Virus record (IMG/VR): IMGVR_UViG_3300047095_000306
Coordinates: 1 to 40,262 of that record
Source: a virus
Strand: one strand, 5' to 3'
Length of the DNA stretch: 40,262 nucleotides
In this document: piece by piece, positions 6,742-12,872 of the stretch
Layout: every line of letters starts with the position of its first letter
Position numbering within the stretch: position 1 is the first letter of the stretch
Made by a program: the position numbers and the translations under genes
Notes under the pieces: generated by a model
The model's database searches: none
Told to the model about the DNA's origin: nothing
What the model saw: the letters and a program-made list of their open reading frames with translations, nothing else

Positions 6742-6785
6742 CTGCGCGGCTTTTCGCGCAGGTCAGGTCGAGCGCAGGGTTATGC
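6720..6785 (+). repeat. Integron attC site D
   Basis: The cores are perfect complements: R'' GCATAAC (6720-6726) and R' GTTATGC (6779-6785). The stem GACCTGACTGCGCG (6735-6748) pairs with CGCGCAGGTCAGGTC (6755-6769) with one extra G, an extrahelical base typical of attC, around a six-base loop. This 66-bp site is the best in the window. Confidence 0.9.
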
Positions 6786-6815
6786 GGCGCGACTACAACG
6801 AAGAAAGGAAAGAGC

Positions 6816-7103
6816 ATGAAGATTCAGGCACCGATTGAAGTAGAGATCAAGGTCAGCATCACCGATGGCGAATTGCAAGGAGTGGCGACCATTGGCCTCG
6901 GAAAAGGCAGCTACCCGACAGAAGAAAAGATACGCGAGGCGGTGGCGAAGTTTGAGCGCGAGGGCATGCCTGAAGGATTCCGGCTGATGACCAAGCGCGA
7001 ATGGTGGGACACGGTTTGCCCGCCGACTCACGAAGAGGGCGAGGACGGAAAGCGCCATCCGATGCGCTTTGCGGTGCCCGGTGGCGATGACTACGACGCA
7101 TAA
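6816..7103 (+). CDS. Cassette gene 4: hypothetical protein (95 aa)
   Basis: The N-terminal third is a beta-rich stretch (KIQAPIEVEIKVSIT), followed by a helical segment and a charged tail. No family is recognised. GGAAAGAG precedes the ATG. Its stop TAA is part of the R'' core of the next attC-like site, as in the other cassette genes here. Confidence 0.65.
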   Translation: MKIQAPIEVEIKVSITDGELQGVATIGLGKGSYPTEEKIREAVAKFEREGMPEGFRLMTKREWWDTVCPPTHEEGEDGKRHPMRFAVPGGDDYDA

Positions 7104-7143
7104 CGCGATGTGTACCCCAGATGGTGCGTCCACTGAGTTATAA
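7098..7143 (+). repeat. Possible short attC site E
   Basis: R'' GCATAAC (7098-7104) is perfect and GTTATAA (7137-7143) is a near-match to an R' core. The inner arms GATGTGTACC and GGTGCGTC pair only with bulges. At 46 bp it is shorter than most attC sites. It could be the eroded right-hand end of the cassette array, directly before ninB. Confidence 0.4.
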
Positions 7144-7146
7144 ACC

Positions 7147-7539
7147 ATGCTGTATCGCCTAGTCCATCCTGAAGCCCGTCAGAGGGCCATAGAAGCCATT
7201 AAACAGGCTCCTGATGGGTTTATCTGTCGTATCTCTGAGCCTACTCGCTCACTAGATCAATCGGCACGATTTCACGCCCTATGCGGGGATATATCGAAGG
7301 CAGGTATCCAATGGGCAGGGAAATCGAGGACAGCGGCACAGTGGAAGGTTTTGCTAGTCTCTGGTCATGCTGTAGCTACCGGAGAAGGTGCAGAGGTAAT
7401 TCCAGGGCTTGAAGGTGAGTTTATCAATATCAGGGAATCGACTGCATTGATGTCAAAGAAACGCGGGTCGAGCCTTATCGAGTATGCGACCGCTTTTGCG
7501 GTATCTAACGGAGTGAAATTCAGTGAAAGACAAGACTAG
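7147..7539 (+). CDS. ninB: NinB-type recombination protein
   Basis: This 130-aa protein matches the NinB family (lambda Orf), a single-strand DNA-binding recombination mediator that helps load strand-exchange proteins. Recognisable parts are YRLVHPEARQRA at the start, RSLDQSARFHALCGDIS (about 33-50), QWKVLLVSGHA and the end block RGSSLIEYATAF..NGVKFSER. It is followed by NinG, the usual pairing in lambda-like nin regions, and works with the ERF and SSB-like genes on the opposite strand. There is no obvious Shine-Dalgarno. Confidence 0.85.
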   Translation: MLYRLVHPEARQRAIEAIKQAPDGFICRISEPTRSLDQSARFHALCGDISKAGIQWAGKSRTAAQWKVLLVSGHAVATGEGAEVIPGLEGEFINIRESTALMSKKRGSSLIEYATAFAVSNGVKFSERQD

Positions 7540-7702
7540 AGCAATGGTGGATGAGCTTGGACACCTTTGGGTCAAGGACGCCCTAGAACACGCGCTCAAG
7601 ATGAAATACGCCCTGATGCTCATCAAGCAAAAGGCAGACGAAGGCATTGTGTCTGGAACCGAGATCATGGAAATCTGCGACCGTGCCATATCAAACCGCT
7701 GA
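7523..7702 (+). CDS. Hypothetical protein between ninB and ninG (59 aa)
   Basis: A helical, charged 59-aa product from a GTG overlapping the end of ninB by 17 bases; an ATG at 7544 would give 52 aa. It ends 7 bases before the ninG ATG. Its conserved-looking place in the operon supports it, but no domain is recognised. Confidence 0.5.
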   Translation: MKDKTRAMVDELGHLWVKDALEHALKMKYALMLIKQKADEGIVSGTEIMEICDRAISNR

Positions 7703-7709
7703 TGCACTT

Positions 7710-8348
7710 ATGGGAATATTTGGATTGAAGCGAGTCAAGCCTCGCAAGTGCCGGTATTGCAAGCAGCCGTTTAAGCAAGAGCGCCCATTGCAAACGATTT
7801 GCGGGTGGGAATGTGCTGCCAAGATGGTCGATAAGATCAAGCAGCAGGAACGGGCAAAGGCGGAAAAGATTGAACGGGCTGATATACGGGCTAGGAAACT
7901 GGAGTTAAAGCCGCTGCAATACTGGTTAAAACGGGCTGAGAAGGCTTTTAACGCATGGGTGCTAGTGAGGGATAGGGAACAGGGTTGTATCTCTTGTGGG
8001 CGGTTTGAGGCCCAAGCTTTTCATGCGGGGCATCATGTATCCGTTGGGGCATCCAGTGCTTTGCGGTTTGATCCGGCTAACGTCCATAAGCAGTGCAATC
8101 AATGCAACATCCATCTAGCGGGGAATCAGGAGCAATACGCTACCAGGCTACCGGCAAGGATAGGACAGGACGAAGTCGACCGCCTCAAGAATGCACCACG
8201 GTCGCGGAAATGGACAAGGGAAGAGTTACAGGCTATTGAGTCCGAGTACAAAGCCAAACTAAAGGAGTTCCAGAATGGAAAAGGCCGAAAGAAGGCAAGC
8301 AAGACTCGATATAAACAGGCTTTACAGCGTCGCAGACAGGCTCGATAA
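7710..8348 (+). CDS. ninG: NinG/Rap-type recombination endonuclease
   Basis: The 212-aa protein matches lambda NinG (Rap), which cuts branched recombination intermediates. The N-terminal CRYCKQPF...CGWECA is a zinc-binding segment. A central HNH-like block runs CISCGR, AGHHVSVGASSALRFDP, NVHKQCNQCNIHLAGN. The C-terminus is basic. The ATG at 7710 was chosen over a TTG at 7647, which would overlap the upstream small gene. Confidence 0.88.
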   Translation: MGIFGLKRVKPRKCRYCKQPFKQERPLQTICGWECAAKMVDKIKQQERAKAEKIERADIRARKLELKPLQYWLKRAEKAFNAWVLVRDREQGCISCGRFEAQAFHAGHHVSVGASSALRFDPANVHKQCNQCNIHLAGNQEQYATRLPARIGQDEVDRLKNAPRSRKWTREELQAIESEYKAKLKEFQNGKGRKKASKTRYKQALQRRRQAR

Positions 8349-8499
8349 ACTTACGGATGCCTATACTCTAGCTTTGGATGATTTAAGGATTGCAAGGCAG
8401 GGATTAAAGACCATAGCGACATGGGCGCGATGCGAGATTGATCCTGAAAAGATTCACTACAGGGCTATGGATACGCTTTCTATGATGTATCACAAGTAA
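8275..8499 (+). CDS. Hypothetical helical protein (74 aa)
   Basis: Starts inside the 3' end of ninG in another frame, with AAAGGAG at good distance from the ATG. The product is all-helical and charged (about residues 10-50 may be a coiled coil). It is the last gene of the left arm before the hairpin region. No function can be assigned. Confidence 0.55.
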   Translation: MEKAERRQARLDINRLYSVADRLDKLTDAYTLALDDLRIARQGLKTIATWARCEIDPEKIHYRAMDTLSMMYHK

Positions 8500-8504
8500 A
8501 AAAG

Positions 8505-8560
8505 AAGCCCCTGCAAGTATCTGAGGGGCTTGAAGCCGGGAGCAAGCTCACCGGCAGGGG
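8505..8560. other. Cluster of competing hairpins between left arm and late region
   Basis: AAGCCCCT (8505-8512) pairs with AGGGGCTT (8524-8531). The overlapping segment CCCCTGC (8508-8514) can instead pair with GCAGGGG (8554-8560), enclosing a GCCGG/CCGGC hairpin (8535-8555). The two folds exclude each other. On the leftward strand the first hairpin is followed by a T-run, so it could terminate leftward transcripts; on the rightward strand no T-run follows. Confidence 0.5.
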
Positions 8561-8588
8561 AGAATCTAAAGGGTAGCACCAAACCGGA

Positions 8589-8616
8589 TTGACAACAAGC
8601 CCAAAACAGGCATAAT
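8589..8616 (+). promoter_or_regulatory. Sigma70-type promoter for the late region
   Basis: A perfect TTGACA (8589-8594) is followed after 16 bases by CATAAT (8611-8616). It lies in the only gene-free gap between the ninG region and the radical SAM gene and would start transcription near 8623. It probably feeds the radical SAM, terminase and structural genes. Confidence 0.65.
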
Positions 8617-8654
8617 GAAGGTTGATTTCTAACGACCAGGCCAAGAGGCAGTCA

Positions 8655-9590
8655 ATGATTACAGATCGAATCGACGGGGTTACGGGGATTCCTCCTGAAT
8701 ACCGTAAAGCATCTATCCCTGCGCCGAAGTCGGTAAAGATTGAGCTGACTAGCAAATGCCCATACCGTTGTTCGTTTTGTGCCAACAAGGACATTACGGA
8801 CAAGGGAGAGATGACTTGGGAGACCTACACCGCTGTCGTGGATGAATGCCTAACCGTTGGAATCGAGGAAATAGGCGTTTTCCTGATCGGCGAGAGTTTC
8901 ATGTGTGATTGGTTGCCGGAAGCGATCAAGTACGCCAAAGACGCTGGTTGTAAGTACGTTTTCCTGACATCTAACGGCTATCTCTGCACTTCTGATCGGG
9001 TCCAAGCCTGCATGGATGCTGGCCTTGATAGCCTGAAGTTTAGTTTCAACTACTCGACCCCCGAGCAGTTGAAGGAAATTGCCAAGGTCAAGAAATCGGC
9101 CTTCGAGAAGGTAATACAGAACATCATCGCGGCAAGGGGAATCCGTGACGAAGGCAACTATCCATGCCGTCTGTACGCCTCAAGCATCAAGTTTGAGGGT
9201 GAGCAGATGGAACGCATGGCCCCTGTACTTGAACGAATTAGCCCGTACCTTGATGAAACCTATTTTCTGCCGCTTTTTAGTTTCTCGGATCAAAAGGTTG
9301 TAGAGACCGAGGGCGCACTAGGGTTCAAGCCTGTTGCTGGAAACCCTGGCAGGGCAGGGAATATGCGAGACCCGCTCCCTTGCTGGAGTGTAAGCCGGGA
9401 AATGCACATAGATCGGCACGGGAATCTTAACGCTTGCTGCTTTGGCGGCGACGATTTCATCATGGGAAACTTCAAAGACGGGATAATGAACGTCTGGAAC
9501 AACGAAAAATTCCAAAACCTGCGACTTGCCCATCTTGCAAAGGATGTATCGGGTACGCCTTGCGCCAAGTGCGCCGTAGGGGGTTATTAA
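8655..9590 (+). CDS. Radical SAM protein with SPASM-like C-terminus
   Basis: The 311-aa protein has the radical SAM cluster motif C35-x3-C39-x2-C42 (CPYRCSFC), a TIM-barrel-like body and a C-terminal set of cysteines (CWS near 250, CCFGG near 270, CAKCAVGG at the end) like SPASM/twitch auxiliary iron-sulfur sites. It probably makes a radical-based change in a small molecule, sugar or peptide. The ATG at 8655 follows AGAGGCAG. The stop overlaps the glycosyltransferase start (TAATG), so the two are coupled and may act in one pathway. It is not a QueE by its motifs. Confidence 0.85.
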   Translation: MITDRIDGVTGIPPEYRKASIPAPKSVKIELTSKCPYRCSFCANKDITDKGEMTWETYTAVVDECLTVGIEEIGVFLIGESFMCDWLPEAIKYAKDAGCKYVFLTSNGYLCTSDRVQACMDAGLDSLKFSFNYSTPEQLKEIAKVKKSAFEKVIQNIIAARGIRDEGNYPCRLYASSIKFEGEQMERMAPVLERISPYLDETYFLPLFSFSDQKVVETEGALGFKPVAGNPGRAGNMRDPLPCWSVSREMHIDRHGNLNACCFGGDDFIMGNFKDGIMNVWNNEKFQNLRLAHLAKDVSGTPCAKCAVGGY

Positions 9591-10261
9591 TGGAAATCTG
9601 GATAGGTTACGACCCCAGAGAAGCAATAGCCTTCCATACCTGCGTCAATTCGATAATCCGCCACGCATCCAAGCCGGTCACGATCCACCCTCTAGCTTTG
9701 AACAACATCCCCGGCTACGAGGAAAAGCACACGGACGGATCAAACCAGTTCATCTATTCCCGCTTCCTTGTCCCCTGGTTGATGTCTTGGAAGGGAACAG
9801 CGATATTCATGGATGGGGATATGGTCGTGACTGACGATATACACAAGATCACACAGAACATTGGCGGGAATCAACCCGTGCACGTGGTAAAACACGACTA
9901 CACCCCTAAAGACACGACCAAGTACCTTGGAGCCAAACAAACCGCCTACCCCCGCAAGAACTGGTCAAGCGTGATAGTCTGGAACTGCGACCACTTTGCC
10001 AACAGGAAGCTAACGCCAGAGTTCATCCAAGAAGCTACAGGAGAATACCTACACCGATTCCAGTGGTTGAAAGACGAACAGATAGGGGAACTAGACCCCG
10101 CCTGGAACTGGCTAAGTCAAGAGTTCGGCCCGAAGCCAGACGCTAAACTGATCCACTGGACTTGCGGAACTCCCTGCTTCCATGAGTACGCTACATCAGA
10201 AATGTCTAATATATGGCACAAGGAACGGATGCTTACAAACCACTCGGATCAAGTGCTATAG
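9590..10261 (+). CDS. Glycosyltransferase, GT-A fold (GT8-like)
   Basis: The 223-aa protein starts MEIWIGYDPREAIAFHTC, a common opening of small GT8-like enzymes, and has the metal- and nucleotide-sugar-binding D-x-D motif at 75-77 (FMDGDMVV). A later IHWTCGTPC block corresponds to the second metal site region. It would move a sugar from a nucleotide donor to an unknown acceptor. Translation is coupled to the radical SAM gene. Confidence 0.8.
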   Translation: MEIWIGYDPREAIAFHTCVNSIIRHASKPVTIHPLALNNIPGYEEKHTDGSNQFIYSRFLVPWLMSWKGTAIFMDGDMVVTDDIHKITQNIGGNQPVHVVKHDYTPKDTTKYLGAKQTAYPRKNWSSVIVWNCDHFANRKLTPEFIQEATGEYLHRFQWLKDEQIGELDPAWNWLSQEFGPKPDAKLIHWTCGTPCFHEYATSEMSNIWHKERMLTNHSDQVL

Positions 10262-10310
10262 TAGTAAATAAGAAAATGATAATTAATCAAATCCTTATAG
10301 ATAGCTGACA

Positions 10311-10601
10311 ATGCCTTGGGAACCGGGACAATCTGGAAACCCTGACGGTGCTAAAAAGCACAAGGTGTTCTATGCTGCTTTGAATCGGGCTATCCTTCAA
10401 GAGGATGGTCTGAGAGTCCGTAAAGCCGCTGAAAAGCTCCTAGACCTTGCCTCAGAAGGCGAGGCATGGGCAATCAAGGAACTACGGGATACGCTGGACG
10501 GGAAGCCCGGTCTTGCTATTGACTTGGGAAGCGACCCCGAGCGCCCGATGATAACCAAGCTGGTGCGAGAGATTGTCCGCGCTAACGATCAAGACCGCTG
10601 A
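10311..10601 (+). CDS. terS: Terminase small subunit
   Basis: A 96-aa protein whose start (PWEPGQSGNPDG) is the motif common to many phage TerS and DUF5681-like proteins, followed by helices (KAAEKLLDLASEGEAWAIKE) that fit the oligomerising and DNA-recognition part. TerS binds the packaging site and hands DNA to TerL. It directly precedes and overlaps TerL by 29 bases. About 50 AT-rich bases lie upstream with no clear Shine-Dalgarno. Confidence 0.75.
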   Translation: MPWEPGQSGNPDGAKKHKVFYAALNRAILQEDGLRVRKAAEKLLDLASEGEAWAIKELRDTLDGKPGLAIDLGSDPERPMITKLVREIVRANDQDR

Positions 10602-12720
10602 AGTCTTTGAACCTTTGCTGCATCCGGCCCGAGACAAAGCCGCCTATGGTGGCAGAGGTAGCGGGAAGTCAAACGTGTTTGCTGACATGCTCATTGAAGA
10701 CTCACTAGCCGAGCCTGGCGAGTCAGGGGAAGGTCTAAGGTCTGTCTGCATCCGAGAGATTCAGAAGGACTTGGCGCAATCATCCAAAGCCCTCCTAGAG
10801 TCAAAGCTTAGAAGTCTGGGTCTTGGAGAACCGGACGGGTTCAAAGTCTTTAGGGATGTGATTGAAACCCCCCAAGACGGAATCATCATCTTCAAGGGGA
10901 TGAACGACTACACCGCAGACTCGATCAAGTCCTTAGAGGGGTTTAAACGAGGTTGGTGGGAAGAAGCCCAAGGAGCTACACAGAACTCCATCAACCTGTA
11001 CAGACCTACGATGCGGGCTTCTGGGTCTCAGATGTGGTGGAGTTGGAACCCCAGACGCAAGACCGACCCTGTGGATATTATGTTTCGTGGTGAAGAAAAG
11101 CCTACCGGGGCAACGGTAGTCCATGCCAACTGGAGAGATAACCCTTGGTTCACCGCAGAACTGGAACAAGAGCGCCAAGACTGCCTGAGAATCCAGCCTG
11201 ACCAATACGACCATATTTGGGAAGGCGGCTACATTTCGATCATCGCCGGAGCCTATTACGCCAAGTCGCTTGCAGTAGCCAAAGGGGAAGGAAGGATTGG
11301 CAGGGTTGCTGCTGATCCCCTGATGACGCTCCGGGCTTTCGTGGATATTGGCGGGACAGGGGCGAGAGCGGACGCCTTCTCAATGTGGATCGGTCAGTTC
11401 GTTGGCCGTGAGATTCGAGTATTGGACTATTACGAGGCCATCGGACAACCTTTATCGGCTCACCTTAACTGGATGCGGGACAAAGGCTATACGTCGGATC
11501 GGTGCCAGTTCTGGCTACCCCATGACGGAGCGAGTAACGATAAGGTCTATGATGTGTCCTATGAGTCTGCTTTGATGGCCGCAGGGTACAAGGTCACAGT
11601 GGTCAAGAACCAAGGCAAGGGCGCGGCTAAAGCGAGAATAGAGGCAGGAAGAAGGCTATTCCCTCAGATGTGGTTCGACAACAAGACTCAACCTGGACTA
11701 GATGCTCTGGGCTGGTATCACGAAAAGAAGGATGAAGTCAGGGGAATTGGATTAGGACCGGAGCATGATTGGGCTTGCTTGGTTGGCAGCACGAAAGTCT
11801 TGACGCGTTACGGAATACATCAGATAATGGAGCTTCCTATTACTGGTGAGGTAATGACACCATGCGGCTGGAAGCGATACATAAATCCGAGGATCACTCG
11901 GCGGAATGCCCGACTTGTCGAGGTGCAATTCACAGACGGCCATACGGTGAAATGTACGGCGGATCATTTATTCTTGACGGCAAGCGGGTGGAAATTCGCG
12001 GGGTCGTTGCGGAAGGGTTCATTGACCCGATCTACCTTGACGCAGCAACACAGTATTTTGACGGCGGTTTATATCGCCTGTGGCCTAGTGACAGGTATTT
12101 CAGTAGGGGCGGTAGGAAGTTGCATAGAGATGTTTGGATTGGAGCGTTCGGGCCTATTCCGAAAGGCTGCCACATACATCACAAAGACAGCAACCCAGCT
12201 AACAACTCATTGGAAAACCTTGAGTGCATGGATGCAAGCGAGCATCTTCGGCATACATGGGCAACTGGCTCTAAGTCAAAATACGCGCCAGGGCAGCATT
12301 TCAGCGATACAGCAAGGCTTAAGGCAGCAGAGTGGCACGCATCTGAGGCCGGAAGGTTATGGCATCGCAGGCACGCAGAACGAAGCAAGTCATGGACAAA
12401 ATGGAAGCGGGAACCAAAGCCATGCCCTGAGTGCGGAAAAACGTTCGATGCTCTTGTTAGAAAGAGCGGGAACGCGCAGATTTATTGCGGCGAACCCTGC
12501 AAAGTGGCTGCGTATAGAAGGCGTCAAAAGGACGAACGAGCAGCAAGACGTATGGTGCTTAACGGTTCCTGATGTGCATTGCTTCTCATTGGCTAATGGG
12601 GCGGTCGTGCATAACTCGCATGGCGCGGATAGTTTCGGCTTGCTGTGTGTAGCTTACGAATTGCCCGACAAGAGCAAGGAAAAACCTATCCAATACCCCA
12701 AAAATAGTGGTATCGTATGA
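10573..12720 (+). CDS. terL: Terminase large subunit interrupted by an intein
   Basis: The precursor is 715 aa; removing the intein (residues 402-681) leaves 435 aa, normal for TerL. The ATPase part has Walker A GGRGSGKS (26-33) and a WWEEAQ Walker B-like block. The nuclease part starts at FVDIGG and ends with HDWA|SHGADSF, the conserved third metal-site motif, and the intein sits exactly at the bar. Splicing is therefore needed for a working packaging motor. The start is a TTG inside terS with a weak GAGAG upstream; no better start lies before the Walker A. Motor, DNA cutting and capsid filling are the expected roles. Confidence 0.92.
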   Translation: MSALTIKTAEVFEPLLHPARDKAAYGGRGSGKSNVFADMLIEDSLAEPGESGEGLRSVCIREIQKDLAQSSKALLESKLRSLGLGEPDGFKVFRDVIETPQDGIIIFKGMNDYTADSIKSLEGFKRGWWEEAQGATQNSINLYRPTMRASGSQMWWSWNPRRKTDPVDIMFRGEEKPTGATVVHANWRDNPWFTAELEQERQDCLRIQPDQYDHIWEGGYISIIAGAYYAKSLAVAKGEGRIGRVAADPLMTLRAFVDIGGTGARADAFSMWIGQFVGREIRVLDYYEAIGQPLSAHLNWMRDKGYTSDRCQFWLPHDGASNDKVYDVSYESALMAAGYKVTVVKNQGKGAAKARIEAGRRLFPQMWFDNKTQPGLDALGWYHEKKDEVRGIGLGPEHDWACLVGSTKVLTRYGIHQIMELPITGEVMTPCGWKRYINPRITRRNARLVEVQFTDGHTVKCTADHLFLTASGWKFAGSLRKGSLTRSTLTQQHSILTAVYIACGLVTGISVGAVGSCIEMFGLERSGLFRKAATYITKTATQLTTHWKTLSAWMQASIFGIHGQLALSQNTRQGSISAIQQGLRQQSGTHLRPEGYGIAGTQNEASHGQNGSGNQSHALSAEKRSMLLLERAGTRRFIAANPAKWLRIEGVKRTNEQQDVWCLTVPDVHCFSLANGAVVHNSHGADSFGLLCVAYELPDKSKEKPIQYPKNSGIV
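11776..12615 (+). other. TerL intein (280 aa) with nested out-of-frame endonuclease
   Basis: In the TerL frame the insert starts with Cys (11776) and block A (CLVGSTKV). Block B holds the T-x-x-H motif (CTADH). It ends in block F (VPDVHCFSLANGAVV) and block G (VHN) followed by Ser+1 at 12616. These are all residues of standard class 1 protein splicing. The middle, about residues 80-255 of the insert, is low-information sequence in this frame, but the same DNA encodes an HNH endonuclease in another frame (11952-12572). Confidence 0.9.
11952..12572 (+). CDS. HNH homing endonuclease nested in the intein, other frame
   Basis: Read one base out of phase with TerL, this 206-aa protein has a convincing HNH domain: RYFSRGGRKLHRDVW, FGPIPKG, HIHHKD (74-79), NPANNSLENLECM, SEHLRHTW. 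A C-terminal zinc finger follows (C158, C161, C179, C183) with a basic tail. Homing HNH enzymes cut intein-less alleles and copy the element in by repair. The frame is open from an ATG at 11862, but the segment before 11952 overlaps essential splicing blocks, so the ATG at 11952 is my choice. It stops inside block F of the intein. Confidence 0.85.
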   Translation: MYGGSFILDGKRVEIRGVVAEGFIDPIYLDAATQYFDGGLYRLWPSDRYFSRGGRKLHRDVWIGAFGPIPKGCHIHHKDSNPANNSLENLECMDASEHLRHTWATGSKSKYAPGQHFSDTARLKAAEWHASEAGRLWHRRHAERSKSWTKWKREPKPCPECGKTFDALVRKSGNAQIYCGEPCKVAAYRRRQKDERAARRMVLNGS

Positions 12721-12872
12721 ACATTAAGGATATTCTTACCGCCATTCGCAATCTACAAGATCGGGTAGCGAAGCTTGAGGAACAACTTAACTCCGTGCTG
12801 GAGCTAGAGAAGGCAAAGACCAATGGCAAAGAAAAACGACCTTACCGCAGACGAGATTCTAGCCAGAGTTGA
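12717..12872 (+). CDS. Small coiled-coil protein between TerL and portal (51 aa)
   Basis: The ATG overlaps the TerL stop (ATGA) and the end overlaps the portal start by 50 bases. The product is a short heptad-like helix (IRNLQDRVAKLEEQL) with a very basic tail (KRPYRRRD). Coupled translation and tight packing support it. Function unknown. Confidence 0.55.
   Translation: MNIKDILTAIRNLQDRVAKLEEQLNSVLELEKAKTNGKEKRPYRRRDSSQS

Noticed and set aside
8655-9590. Radical SAM protein as QueE, completing a preQ0 pathway with QueD
   Set aside because: The cluster motif is C-x3-C-x2-C with a SPASM-like C-terminus and over 300 residues, unlike the short QueE with its characteristic longer cysteine spacing, and it lies far from queD.
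10231-10262. Promoter candidate TTACAA-18-TATAGT before terS
   Set aside because: The -10 box is good but the -35 box matches consensus at only half its positions and lies in the glycosyltransferase coding sequence; too weak to call.
11862-11951. Extended N-terminus of the nested HNH gene with a CPTC motif
   Set aside because: These bases encode the essential intein segment before block B, and the HNH-like part starts after 11952; the cysteines are probably accidental.
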